Shown piece by piece: positions 13,651 to 26,341 of a DNA stretch of 64,000 nt. Positions within the stretch are counted from its first letter, which is position 1; each line of letters opens with the position of its first letter. Under the pieces are notes generated by a model. That model did no database searches, was not told where the DNA came from, and saw only the letters and a program-made list of their open reading frames with translations. The stretch is from Branchiostoma floridae (taxonomy: Eukaryota > Chordata > Leptocardii > Amphioxiformes > Branchiostomatidae), in NCBI RefSeq assembly GCF_000003815.2, contig NC_049979.1:10382818-10446817 (forward strand), given 5' to 3'. The position numbers and the translations under genes were made by a program.

Positions 13651-13706
13651 ATGCAAATTAGCAATATCATCTGTGCTTACTTTTCATGGCAATGTGCCAT
13701 ATAAGG
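13651..13706 (+). promoter_or_regulatory. RLC promoter: octamer and CArG/TATA box
   Basis: ATGCAAAT at 13651-13658 is a perfect POU octamer. CCATATAAGG at 13697-13706 is a perfect CArG box (CC, six A/T, GG), the binding site of serum response factor used by striated and smooth muscle genes. The same bases contain TATAAG, so it may serve as the TATA box. If so, transcription would start near 13730, leaving a 5' UTR of about 140 bases before the ATG at 13868. Site function is inferred. Confidence 0.55.
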
Positions 13707-13867
13707 AAAGTGTCAGACCAAGAATTCTCTGATAGGTCCGTTATTCCGGTCTTCAGAACTGATATAGCCCGACCAACCGACTTTGGAGGTCAGCAGTTTC
13801 TGCGCTCACCAGTGCGTCGGCTAGTCGTTGGGGTCCCTGTGTCTAAAAGGAACGAACTGAACCAAAG

Positions 13868-16800
13868 ATGGTAAGTAGTGCTCTGTCCATATTAGAGGCT
13901 TTTTCTCAGCTTTTGGAATTGATAAAACAGCTTCCTTTCGGTTTTGTTTGGCGACTGTGACAAGTTTTCGTTATGCGATTGGACGACTAGACAATGCAGT
14001 TGATCAAACTTTGAAAACGGAGTTCTTCGAAATGTAATGAGCTCTTAAGAGTTGTGGCATGCAGTAAGTTACAGACGCCTTATAGCTATGAACATCGATT
14101 AGCGTTTTTAAATAACTTTCGATTTCATATCATTGTATTGCAAAGGAGAGCAATGTTTACAAATGATGGAAAGTAGACTTAATGGGCCTTGCACTTATAC
14201 AAGACTTGACTTATCGTCATATGTTACGAATATAAGTGACAATTGAGAAAAAGGGCAAGCGCAATACTTTTCCTTCGTCTCCCAACTATGATACACACCA
14301 GCAGTCAAACAGGGGTATTTCGTTTTTCCAGTCAGGCTGAAATAGTTTAAATACCGACATGGTGTAGTACAGGATAGTATATGTACGCGCATACCTTAGG
14401 ATACTTGAAACTGCATTTACGTATTGAAAGTGATACCCCGTTGATACCCGATTCGCACTATTTCATAATTCCCCAAGCACATCGTAATATACGCAATGAT
14501 TCAAATGTGGCTATATAAAAAAAGGAACACGGAAAAATTCTGTGCTTTATACAGTCGTACGTGAGGTTAGGACGGTACTATTTTGGGGCAGGGGATCGAT
14601 TACAAAAAACACAGACAATGCAATTCTACTTTTCGCTTAATGCTTTGCCATTTCCGACTGAGCCATTACACTGCTCAAAGTCTGATTCTGAAACGAAGAA
14701 AAAGCAACGTATAATAGATGCATTGCTACACAAAGTATACGATACAGCCAGCCTTTCTTGGCACAGAACACGATTACGTTTAATACTGGCTCCATCTTGG
14801 ATGAAAGTTTCATTTTGGCGGGAACACATTCCAGGAATACTCGCGAGGGGACAGCAAATTCTGCGCCCGGCTAGTGTGGCTACTGTTGAACTGTTTACAG
14901 ATGACCTAAGACAAAACTATTAATGTCATGTTTTTTGATACGCAAAGCAAGATGATGACAGTTAATGGTTCTATGAGTAGCGATGGTTGCGTGTTCTGGT
15001 AATATCAAAATATTAAATATTAAACAGTAAAAAAAATGGAATGTGGAAACTTTGAAGACTTCAAATTTAGATTTCAGGGGAAAAAGGAAAAATATTGTAC
15101 GTGCGATCGACAGAAATAGGACTTAACGTTTTTGTATATGTTTAGCTTACGCGTTGTGTACGTTGTGTCACCTTGTTGTGTTGAAACCCTGTGCGCTAGG
15201 CGTCCAGAAAGGCCAAGAAGAAGGCAGGATCCCTACGCGCTAAGCGCGTCACTTCCAACGTCTTCGCGATGTTCGACACCGCGCAGATTCAAGAATTCAA
15301 AGAGGTAATTATCCACTTCGATGAGAGTGAGAGTAACCCGAGTCCTGTTGTATTGCTCTCTCCTAACAGGCAAGCAGAAAGGCCAAGAAGAAGGCTGGGT
15401 CCATGCGCGCCAAGCGCGTGACATCCAACGTCTTCGCCATGTTCACCTCCGAGCAGATCCAGGAGTTCAAAGAGGCAAGCCATGTAGCATGGCCGACTTA
15501 GCAAAACCCACTCTTGTACAAACTGGGCGGGTTTTGCTACTTCGGTCTGCTTCCTAAGTTAGAAGACCAGAGACGTTTGTGATCCTACTGTCATGGGCTA
15601 TGGTTTGGATCACAGACGCCCTGGCCAACCAACGAACCCACGAGAATTGCCTGTAGTAGCTTGTACTCCGCATTCTAACCCATACTGCTCTTTCACAAAT
15701 CTATCATCACCATTTTCATTTCAGAAGGTCCAACAGAGTGCCCACGGATCCATAACTTCATTCTATGCTTAACATCTTCCTTTTTTTTCACCCGCCGACA
15801 ACTGACAATACCATAGAACTGCCCTGTGTTGTGCTATGACCCTTTATGCAACTGAAACGTACGAATGACTAGTGGTGGAATCGGGCTTACTGTAACACCG
15901 CTAACGTACAAGATACGACAAGTGATGTCGGTTTTCGAAAAAAAAAGACAACCGAATTATTAACTGTTCAAACAACTTCTATTCATATCTGTGCTGTATA
16001 ATTCTGAAACCCTGCCAAAAGGTCAACCTTCAACAGAACTACAGGCCATTAAAACACTATGAAAAATGAATTGTGAGGAAGAGTGACTAACGACAAACTT
16101 ACATTTCCTGTTCCATGACAAACAAGTCAACTGACATTTTAGAATGCACGACCGACCCACAGCACGTACATGTATTTCCATAGACCACCATGGCATCAAC
16201 TCGGCCTGTACCTGAAAATGGGACTCTCTCGTCGTCGTCGTATATGGACCAATACACAAAGATTACACCACCCACCATCCACGACACATGTTTAATTTAA
16301 ACATCCCAGATCCTCTACTAACCGGGACATCAGCTGATAACTCTAGATCTCTAACCTAACCGTTACGTTAAGATTACATACCTGATCACTAAAGCGTCGC
16401 CCCTCTGTCCCTGTCCCACAGGCTTTCACGTGGATCGACCAGAACCACGACGGCTTCCTGCAGCCTGACGATCTGAAGGGTGTCTTCTCAGAGCTGAGTA
16501 AGTCGGGTCTCCTCAAAACCTGTGTTAAACTGTGTATAGTTGCTATGAGGTCTGATGATACATGCATCTATAGTCGTACCAGATGATATGTCATTGTCGA
16601 AGCATCGCGGGGATTTAATTTCGCGGTGGCGGGAAAATGAAGTGTTCGCGGTTCAGCGCCATGTACTGTACTGTAGTCACATACTGCAATATAAAATGTT
16701 CGCGGTGGTTTTGAGTTCGCGGTGAAACAGCCATCGCAAAAAAAACGCGAACATAAAATCACCGCGAACATTTCTGCATCTACAGCACAAATGGCAGGTT

Positions 16801-17869
16801 TAAGATAGTTAACCATCCATTGCTGCCTTTCTCCAGACAAGGATCCCGGCAGTGATGGCATCGACAAGATGATGGCCGACGCACCTGGTCCCATCAACTT
16901 CACCTGCTTCTTGACAATCATGGGCAGGAAACTCAAGGGTAAGTTGTGCACCTGATGTTGTAAAGGTAAGAGCGACAGAACGCCAACAGATTATGAACGT
17001 AAGATCGTGACGTTGTGTTGTGTTGTGGTGGACCGAGGGCCATTATAAACAGAACAGCGGCATTTTGTCAACATCTCCTAGGCTCACCATACAAACATTT
17101 GTCTTTCTTACAGGCGTGGACACAGAAGAGGTCATGTTAGACGCCTTCAAGATCTTGGATCCCGATGAGACTGGGAAAGTAGCAGTATCGACGTAAGTTG
17201 TCCTGAACATTTTCGTGTCCATTCTTTTAGCAATAGATTTCCTGGGCTTGGTTTACATGACAAACGCAATCATCACACGATAGAAGACGTCCCAATCACA
17301 TTAATGTAAACGCTCTGTAGTGAAGTGTATTTCCAGAGATATTTCACTAGACGTAGACCAAACGTTTGGAATCGTCCAACCAAAATAATAATCGATACTT
17401 TTTCTCTCTTCCTACAGGATCAAAGAGCTGCTGGTCAGTGGCGGCGAGAAGTTCTCAGATGACGAGGTACTTTCTATATTATCTCATGGCATCAGCTTTG
17501 CAAGCATACAGATAAAGGAGAATTTCCGTAAACCTTTAGATGTGTTCTTTAGATGTTACTTCAGAGTCAGGATTGTATGCCAGTTTTGATTGCATCTAGT
17601 TCCTGATATCCAGATCCCGTGGTTATGATTATATTCTACGACAATTATTATTATTATCTCGTTATTATGGTTAACTTCATCCATTACAATATCATTTATT
17701 GCCATCATCCCGTTATTATGATTAAATCCCGAGACAACAACACATATGTTAATTCATATTTTGACTTCTCTTTCCTCAGCTGAAGGGTGCATTTGAGGGT
17801 GCACCAGTCGAGGACGGAAACTTGGACTACATCAAGTACTGCAAGATCGTGAAGCGCGGCGAGGACTAG
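13868..17869 (+). CDS. Myosin regulatory light chain (muscle/smooth type)
   Basis: The regulatory light chain binds the myosin lever arm and controls motor activity by Mg/Ca binding and N-terminal phosphorylation. Exons: the ATG alone at 13868-13870, then 15200-15304 or 15370-15474 (alternatives), 16422-16497, 16837-16938, 17114-17192, 17418-17466, 17780-17869. All phases agree and the product is 167 residues, normal for the family. The N-terminus is basic (KAKKKAGS). KRVTSNVFAMF keeps the Thr-Ser pair phosphorylated by light-chain kinase (residues 19-20). EF-hand 1 loop DQNHDGFLQPDD has the metal ligands. MADAPGPINFTCFLT and the LKGVDTEE helix are family hallmarks, and the protein ends YCKIVKRGED. 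The smooth/non-muscle style phosphosite and the muscle-like KKAGS lead make the exact class uncertain. A poly(A) signal ATTAAA lies at 18143. Confidence 0.93.
15200..15304 (+). CDS. RLC alternative exon A (N-terminal segment)
   Basis: This 105-nt phase-0 exon encodes 35 residues from ASRKAKKKAG to IQEFKE. It holds the Thr-Ser phosphosite. Its acceptor is GTGCGCTAG with a thin pyrimidine tract, and its donor is GAG|GTAATT. It differs from exon B by L/M at exon position 12 and by D-T-A against T-S-E at positions 26-28, immediately before the first EF-hand helix. Confidence 0.85.
15370..15474 (+). CDS. RLC alternative exon B, with GC donor
   Basis: This tandem copy of exon A has identical length and phase. 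Fifteen codons differ, of which 11 are synonymous and 4 change the residue, so both copies have been held under protein-level selection. Its acceptor (CTCTCTCCTAACAG) is stronger than that of exon A. Its 3' boundary reads GAG|GCAAGC, a GC-type 5' splice site; the next exon (16422) continues AFTWIDQN in frame. The nearest GT downstream (CAT|GTAGCA) would add four residues not found in the family. Confidence 0.82.
16595..16795. mobile_element. TTCGCGGT palindromic MITE in RLC intron
   Basis: The motif TTCGCGGT and its complement ACCGCGAA recur in both orientations (near 16618, 16648, 16699, 16716, and inverted near 16745-16768), able to fold into a hairpin. The copy ends around TTTCTGCATCTACAG. 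From general knowledge this short palindromic repeat type is abundant in amphioxus and other marine invertebrate genomes. No coding. Confidence 0.6.
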
Positions 17870-18142
17870 ACCAGCTCCATCCCCCACCCACACGCTTCGG
17901 TCGTATAGGGATCACGTCATCGTCTTTGAACTATGTCAGAAACGTACTTTGTGAGCACATTTGAGCTATTTATGGCGACATCCTCACCACCACAGTTGTC
18001 ATTCTCACGTTGCCTGCTATTTTTGGCTCGCACATGTATGAAACATAGTCGGGCTTCTGACATACTTTGAACCGACTCAAGTTACCATTCTTCTGTACCA
18101 ACAAATGTATTTACTTATCTCCAAATCAATTTTCGTTATGAA

Positions 18143-18148
18143 ATTAAA
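18143..18148 (+). terminator. Poly(A) signal of RLC gene
   Basis: ATTAAA, the commonest variant hexamer, lies 274 bases after the stop codon at 17869. It is the first plausible signal in this 3' UTR. Confidence 0.55.
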
Positions 18149-18674
18149 TGTGTACTTCTAAGCGCCTGTTGGTCATTTGGACTTCACTGGTCGTATTGTA
18201 ACAAAAAGTGTAAGTGTACTACCGTCTTTGGAAAAACGTAGGCGAAGTAAACGAAGTAGATGTAGCATGTACATGTGAACAGTTAAGAGGGGTGACATTT
18301 GAAGAAATAACCAGAGGGGTTGCGAAGGACAGAGGAGCATAAGGATTCTCTTGCACAGGGAGATCCCCACTTGCATTTTTGTACAGTTCGTATTTTGGTT
18401 TGTGTCAATGGTTTGTCCAGCCTTTTTACTCCCAGTAAAGTTAAATGGCTGCTCTTACCTACTTCTACTTTCTCTGTGAATTTGTTGTCAGCGTCGTTAC
18501 TAAACATTACTTAACGCCACCACCAGTTCTTGAATTGACTTACAATCTCAAATGGATGGACTTGCGGTCAGCGGTAACTATGGACCAACGCGATTCCACG
18601 ATGCCAGTAATGCGTCTCCATAAGAAATGTGTTAAACGTTTATGAGAGAGACGTATAAAAGGAAGGAATGAGAA

Positions 18675-18680
<6 letters not shown>

Positions 18681-18760
<80 letters not shown>

Positions 18761-18776
18761 GAGAGAGAGAGAGTTA
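18681..18776. repeat. (GA)n microsatellite
   Basis: A GA dinucleotide tract of about 95 bp with a single GAAA interruption near its right end. Confidence 0.95.
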
Positions 18777-20189
18777 CCCAAGCCATGGCCCCAATCACCA
18801 CGTGACGCACAATGTCCTTGGTGCTGAAGCGCCATCTCGGGTGCCTGTGGACTGTTCCAATCCGTCACACACATACCGCTACTGTGGAGTTGTCAATAGA
18901 TCGTTGCTACACGAAACGCCTAATGATATAATAGCTATATGCTGCAAAGAACTGTTCAGCACCAGGACCCCTCCCTCATCACACAAACATTACTTGAGTC
19001 AAAGATATCACGCAACCTCGATCCCGATCTGCACACAGTGGTTGGTATAAAATAATTTGTTTGAGTAAAGAAATGTGTATCATGCAGTACCACCAGTAAT
19101 ACTTATCCACCGGGTCACATAATTTCGCTACTTAAAAAATGTGTTTAGGAGATCTCTGAGTACAGAATCCCCTAAGTATACACCGCTCAAAAATGCTTAT
19201 TTACTTCTTACTTGATAAGGTCTCCTCATCTCTCTGAGTGGCCTGCATCAAGGAGTCTGTACCTTTTTTGTACCGTACTTTGCCATTCCGGGCGGCTCTG
19301 GGCCACATCTCAAGGCTTTGAAATACAGGAGTGCATTATACTGGGGGATGTTGCACTGGAGATCTCTTTAGATGCATTGTTTTGAGGTAGTAGATATGTG
19401 TGACTGGCGGGATTATGTTAACAACTTAAGATGTTATACCATGTGTCCAACAAATAGAAACATGGAATGATATAACCCATATACATACATAGTCTCCAAC
19501 AGGCCTTCCTAAAGGGTTGATGTTGATAATGACAAATATATGGTGGCCAGGAAAGTGCGCCTGCAGTAAAAGTAGCATTTCTCCCTGAACTGTTCGGGCA
19601 AAGAAAACCTTGTGGTGTGGTGGTCAAAGTCTCCCGCCAAATCATTCTCCTTGGTAGTTGGTCTGGTGGAGACTAGTACGCACACATCATATAAAGTAGT
19701 CTACATCTCCTTTCCCGATGAGATGTGGCTGGTTCTCAACGTTAACACTGATGGAATATCACGAAAATACCTCTTGCACCATCTATCTTTGCTGTCTAAT
19801 AAAAAGGGCGTAAATTGTGATTTCTCATGATGAAAGATGAAAGGTATAGGTGAAAAAATATCAGGCATCTTAGCAAAAGGAAGAGAAAAGACATGTTGCA
19901 TGTACGTACCATCGTCATTGTTGGAAAAATGATTATCTTTTATATTAAAATTTTACATATTCCATGTATTGTGTTATTGGGTGCCCTCGTACTACATGTA
20001 TTAGGAAAGTTTTGTTATCTTATTTGACGACAATACATGTGCAAGGATACTAGTACTTCCCCGGTAGGATAACCCGTTATCTTAAGTTAATGTTTCAGCA
20101 AAACGGTTCTCCGTATTGTGCAATTGTTACAGTACATGCGTCTCTAAATACATTGTATAAAAGAGTCCCGATACGAGTATTGCATTGCC

Positions 20190-20222
20190 GTGTATGTATG
20201 TATGTATGTATGTATGTATGTA
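20190..20222. repeat. (TATG)n tetranucleotide repeat
   Basis: About eight uninterrupted units of TATG/TGTA. Confidence 0.9.
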
Positions 20223-21311
20223 TTGCCGTGATCGGCTGAGAAACCAATACAGGTGCACTCAATGTAAGCTGTCGCCACTTCGGTCCGTCCCTTGTCACTC
20301 ACTTTATGTGTAATTGTCTAACTTAGGGCCGTGGGAGATCAAAACAGTCTGCTATGGAATGTGATGGTCTAGCAAAATATACTGCAGCTTCCATTGTGCA
20401 ACGGCTGCACTTCATATTCGACCCTCATGGTGGCGTTTATAATCAGGATAAGGCTCGGATTTAACTATAGTAATAAAGGAATGAACAGTTTTGAACGGTG
20501 GTATGCACTTTTGATGACCGTTTTTTGTACTGGGTCGCAAGAGACAAAAAGAAACGGCCCGCAAAAATGTATTATGAGCCCCGCAAAGAAAACACGAAGA
20601 AAGGCGCAGAAAGTCTGCTATGGAGGCTAACAAATCTGTCCACACTGCCCATGATCTTTAGCCATAGCAAAACACAATAGTAGCGTTGTGTATCACTCGG
20701 TCCAAGATGAAATCTAATGATTGTCCTTTGTCCAGCAAAGCAACTCTACCTGGCTCACACACGTGTGACCCCAGCGCGCCATGGAGCTGGTCACGCCCAC
20801 TTTACCTGAGCACTTTCCCTTTTCTGTCCGCCGGACTTGCAGCACCAGTGATGGCTGACAGGACAAATAATAATTAAGGACACTGCCATTCGGACAATGT
20901 TTTTAGATGAGATACACAAAACTTCGCCCCTGTGTGTGATTTAAATCAACATTAAATGTTGACTGTAAGCCTATTCTTGTGACAGAATCAGTTTGGTCAA
21001 ACATTTGAATATGCCCATCTTGTTTGGATATGGGCAATTGAGTTCGCATCATGACCCAGTTATTTCTCTGTCAGCAAGTACCGAGACGTCGATATTTTGA
21101 AAGTCCCGCCTGCCAGTCGACAGTTGGTAAAGATATCGACCTACATGTACTTAATATGAACACACGCGTTCGATATGAAGTGTAAGTACATAGAGTACTC
21201 TGGATTGAGTTAATGGTTGATGGTAGGTCCCCACTTTCTCACCTGCCCATGACCTGAAGTACACCCATGGGCTCACCCGCCGACCGGCATGCTTTGCAAG
21301 CAGCTGGCAAG

Positions 21312-21324
21312 ATGGAGGGATTCG
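21312..21324 (+). CDS. EML: Likely 13-nt first coding exon of EML
   Basis: AAGATGGAGG gives a good start context. The exon encodes MEGF plus one base, then a strong donor GTAAGT. Joined in phase 1 to 31283 it yields MEGFDDSLSQDS, matching the known vertebrate EML start pattern (M-D/E-G-F ... D-D-S-I/L-S). The 9.96-kb intron that follows is long, so a missed nearer start cannot be excluded. Confidence 0.65.
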
Positions 21325-24300
21325 GTAAGTGGCTGTCAAACATCTCCTCTGGTTTTCTCCTTTTTTGTCGGCCCTGTCTGTGCTCTGTGTCGTTTGATAT
21401 GATAGGTTAGCTCAGATAAGGTTTGTTGTACTGTGGATATCGTTTGTTTTGTCTGGAGGGTCTGGGTTTGGTCATAGGGGTGCGGGGACGTTGGGTGACG
21501 AGCGGTAGTGTACAAACGTCAAATCTATTTCCCCAAACACAGACCGGTACAGATCGGTACAGCACGGCACGGGGAGATGTTCAGACGACACGAAACACTG
21601 CAGATGGTGGTTACACAGCAGTCGTTTGTGTATTAGCTGCACAGCTGCTACTACTAGTCAGTACAGAGCTCCCGTGAACGCCAAGGGCTTTTTATTCTGG
21701 CGCGATTTCTTATCCTGGAACATGCCAGGGACTTTCTGCCTGTGCATGACGGTGTCCTGGGATGGTTGGTTTTGATTTCCGCGGATCCCCGATGGTGGGC
21801 TGGGACTGTTTGTCCAGTTCTGGCAGCTGGGGGCAGTTAGTGTCTAAAAGCCGTGAAGAGATCACCAAAAATGGCAGTAGAACAGAGAAGCCCCTCCCTC
21901 GCGTTTTCTCTCGTGGAGTTGGCATCACAAATTGCAGTCTGAAAGGGGGAAAGAGGATCGGGTTAGAAACAACATATTACATCTGTTGTATCAACTCACT
22001 AGAGTAACGCAATGCCAGCCCCATTGAGTAGATCACTGCTCAATGTTGTGGCATAAATAGCACCTTATTAGACATTAGGAGGTAATTTATGTTATTGTAG
22101 CAAACACCATTACCAACATAATGAATTTGCTGATGTTGAATAATGATATGATTATGTATCAAACAGATCTTATGATCGGAAATGATTCACAAGTTCAGTG
22201 GTATCAGAACAATATTGCTTTGCTGAGAAAAGCGTGTTTTCACACTTCAGGGCAGTTGCTCCTTTATTGTGCTATTTTATACAATGCCTAATTGCAGTTG
22301 TCATAAATAATGTGTGACAAGATGTAAATGGCAGAGGGGCAATCAGCCCAATCCTTGGTGATCCACATGAACAATAAATCTCCATCAAACTCAAGGACAA
22401 CAGGGCGCTGGTGGTTTTATGTTTCTCTATGCAAGACCACAGAGCCTTTGAAGTTCTGGCTGATTGGCTTTTGTTCAGGAGATGACTGTTGTACTGTTAC
22501 AAGATGGACCTTGCATACAACCTTGTTACATGACTGCAAACAAATCTGACAAAGTGTGTTTGCTGTCAGCTGCTGCTGGGACCTACTAGTACAATGTTCT
22601 TATTCAGCACTGACATGGGCATGTATTATACAACAAGTAAACTCCATCCGCTACACAATATGGGCTTTAGCACTTTTGTTCTGAAACGCTGAAGAGGCGA
22701 GTAGAAACAGTACCCTGGCTTCTGTGATTCGAACCTGGGCCCGCCAGCTCACAAAACCAACATCGCAAAAGGTCTGTATCCATAGGCCTGGTCAGTTGGT
22801 GGCACATGAGCCTCACTGTTACAGTTCTTATCAGCCAGGGACATTTCTTTTCCTTACAAGACATGTATAATCCTGGCTGGTGCACGTGATTGAGACAAGG
22901 ACTGGAAAATGCAAACTTATGAATGTAGAAATGGTTCAGGTTGACACAGTTTCACCCAGAACATGCATGTAAATATGAATGATCCATTCAGTCTGAGACA
23001 GTGCTTTCACCTGAGTGAAAAGTAGTTCTTGGCTGACAGCTAATTGACTATGGAGAGGAATGCTGCCACGCCCCCTTTGCAAACACTGCATTTCAGTCAA
23101 GTCTAGATCCTGACAAGCTTGTGTGTAACAGAGCATAGCAAAGAAGTGTTTCACTGAAAAGGTAACTCAATACATTGCTTGAAATAAATTGTGACTGGCA
23201 CGCCTTGGTATTCCTGTGTTTGTGTGAAAACTGTCCCACAACAAAGTGGCAAGAGACAATGCAAACATCGTCAAGTGGCAAAACTAACACATTATCACCA
23301 AATTGACTGGCTAGGGAAAGTGAATTAGTAAATAAAGTCTTTAGCTTAGGTAGACCTATAGCAAGTAGCAAGAATAAATAAACCAAAAGGCCATATTGCC
23401 AAAGTGGAAAAATTACTTCCTTGATACTTCCTTTCCCTTTCATCATCTCCTTTCCTTCCTAGTTGAAGATTCTCCTTCTTTCCTGTGCAGTGTTTTTAAC
23501 AGACAATTTTCTGTGAAATTGTGGCTACTTTGTCAACTTTCATTATTCATTCCAATATAACACAATGGCAAGTAATGGTGAATCAGGCATTCATGAAGAG
23601 GAAGCACATCTGTTACAATGGGAGGGGATATGGGAGGCAATCCAAAGGAAGTTATTCATATTTGTGGCTATGGTCTTTAAGTGTTTCCTACATATACACA
23701 GGGGGCTCACTGTTCCTCTCACCTTGGACCTTGGAGGAATGCCAGGTCCAGACAAGTTAATCCTCTTGGGTATATCACCTGTGAACCTGAAAAATTGCTG
23801 TAACATTACCCTTGCTTCAGGCATTACTGACATCCATTAGGCCTGTGTTAAACATTGTAATGTTACGAAAGCACAGAGAGAGGCACTATCTAAAGTGTGC
23901 AGATAATATGAACATCCACAGTATACCTGACTTGAGCCTGCATTGTTGTACTAAGTTCTTTATGGTATACTGCCATGACAGAAGTACAGTTCCCAGGGGA
24001 GGTATATTCCATGATTCAGTGATTGGATATGTCAATAATTAATCCTTTCCCTGATTGTATTTTATGTCAGTTGACCTAGCATCCCTTTGTGGCAATGGCA
24101 GGGAGGCTTCAAAGGCTGCAGTGGAGACTTGAATTAATGATATGATAAGGATGTTGGAAGTACTATCATGTTCTTTTATATATAATAGTGAAATAATGTG
24201 ACCTTTGTACATCCCTAGTAAAATTACAGGCATGCTGAATGGGCTGAATTTGTCTGGCTATTTTGAACACCTACATGTATTGAGGATTATGGAATTTATT

Positions 24301-26306
24301 TATTCTATCCATGTTGTTCTTTTGTAAAAATATTAATGAATGGAAATCGAGAAGTAAAGATTTTCTTGGGGCAAGAAGGGTCCAAAAGTTTTGATGACTT
24401 GGATTGCAGCCTGAGAAGGACTAACTACATATTGAAAGAGATCTTTGGTGATTTATTTTCTCCTTATCTTATCTTATCATTTGTGCATGTAGGTTCAAAT
24501 TGGTCACATTTGTACATTGTAGAGTTTTAGCATATACACGTAGGTGGGATGTTTAGAAGTGCTATAGCATGCACATAATGATGATGTGCACTTGTGATTG
24601 AGTACACTTTTTATACCTGCCAATGGGTTTATTTCATACACATTTTCAAAGACGTATAAAGTCTTCCTGTTATTATATGGGAACTCGTCTCTAGGTACAG
24701 ATCATAGGAGAATGCCCAACATGTCATTGTTCATTACATAGAATTGTCCTGACTCACATGTATGTTGGAGGCATCAAATATAGCCTGTAGCATGCTTAAG
24801 GTTAAAACAGCCCAAGCGTTCAACTGATATATGATGTTACAGATGCACAGTCCATGCAGGGGTATTTTGTTAATGTTACATCAAGCATATCCTGGATCAA
24901 TGGGAATGCAATTACATGGGTCTGATTTGATAAATTGTGTTTGAGAAAAAGAGGAAATTACTAGGCACCTAAGTTGATTATCCAATTCTGTAGGCTTGTT
25001 AGAATGCACTGTGCAATTGTGATTTTCTTGGACTGTCAGGAAATTAGATTAAGTGGATCACTTGTAAGTAGAGTAATTTCATCTTCAGCGGTTCACCGAA
25101 TCAAAGCTTTATCTTTCTTGTTTTATACCCAAATGTGTAAACAGTGCTGTATTTGTCCTTGTCTTGAAACCTCAGTCAGCTTATGATTTATGATGCACAT
25201 TTGTTTTAAATCACTGAACTTTGACCTAATTGTTGTCTGAAGTCTGAAGCTATGGCCTTGGGTTATTCACCTGGCACTTGACAGGCCTGGGGGTATAGGT
25301 AGGTTTGGGTCCTATGGGTAGGTTTTCACTTTCAGGCCACTTGTAATCTGCCTATTCCAGCCCAAGATTCCTACATATTCTAAGACTCAACTTTCAAATG
25401 TATACATTATGATATTTATGTACTGGTATGTAAATGGGGAGCTGTTATACTTTTTTAAAAATCAGGTAGGCCACCATGTAATGTCAATCGGAGCCTTGGG
25501 TCCTGTGTATGGGGGAGCCATAGGCATAAAAGTTGAATCAAACACACATAGGCTTGCAGGATAAAGAACCCATCACATTTATTGAGAGTAGGGGTTGACC
25601 TAGTGTACTTGGCCAAATTCTTGAGGACATGATAGGCACATGCTGCAATTCTTCCTGGTTTCTCGATGACCAATAGCATAGAATATTTTTCCTGAGTTCT
25701 CACCCCCTCCCTGAATGTAGAGAATGGGTACTGTTACTTGTGAAGTATTCAGTGACCTCTTACCACTAACATATCACACTGCAAATACATGTCTATCTAA
25801 GTATCTTGCTATGTCTTACTACTTCAGCGAATGAAACAACACAATGTAGCCATTTGGTTCCACATTATTGTTTTATATGTATATAGTTTTAGACAGCAGG
25901 GAGAAGGTTAAAACATCTCATTTCCCCTCCCGGTGCAGAATAAGTCCTATTGATTGTACAGGACCTGCCTCTGCCTTGGTTGAACCAGCTGAAGCTCGGG
26001 TTCGCATAAAAGGCTGGGCTGTCTACCAGGCCAGGCTACCTGGCCTGTCTACCTGGCCTGGCTATCACGTCAGGCTACTCAGATCCCCCCATTCATAGCC
26101 CCATCATATGGCATTCAGCTGATTGACAGGCATAGTAATTGCTAATCTCCCGTCACTGCAAGTGACCTGAGGTTGGCCTGTCCACCACTGGCTGGGCCCT
26201 TCGGGAATGTGTCTGGTAGGACTTCCTTGCAGCGTTAGGAACACAAGTACCAGTACTGACTGTTTGTGTATGTTTGTGTGTGTGTAAATGTGTGTGTGTA
26301 CATGTA

Positions 26307-26341
<35 letters not shown>

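Larger units (their letters stand above)
18170..21300. other. Intergenic region between RLC and EML
   Basis: No gene recognised. It holds a long GA microsatellite and a short TATG tract. Open frames up to 82 codons are on both strands with no family signature. The EML promoter should lie at its right end; no TATA box is obvious there. Confidence 0.5.

Noticed and set aside
14561-14923. 120-codon open frame inside RLC intron 1
   Set aside because: No start context, domain or homologue; lies in an intron and has a competing frame on the other strand.
15321-15557. 78-codon frame over RLC exon B
   Set aside because: Off-frame shadow of exon B; the conserved light-chain reading is in another frame.
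16568-16951. 127-codon minus-strand frame in RLC
   Set aside because: Antisense of the MITE and of RLC exon 16837-16938.
18681-18776. GA tract as a CRISPR or satellite array
   Set aside because: Pure dinucleotide microsatellite; no spacers or longer unit.
22715-22800. Possible tRNA gene
   Set aside because: Good B box but no cloverleaf, no anticodon arm and no terminator; a SINE or pseudogene relic fits better.
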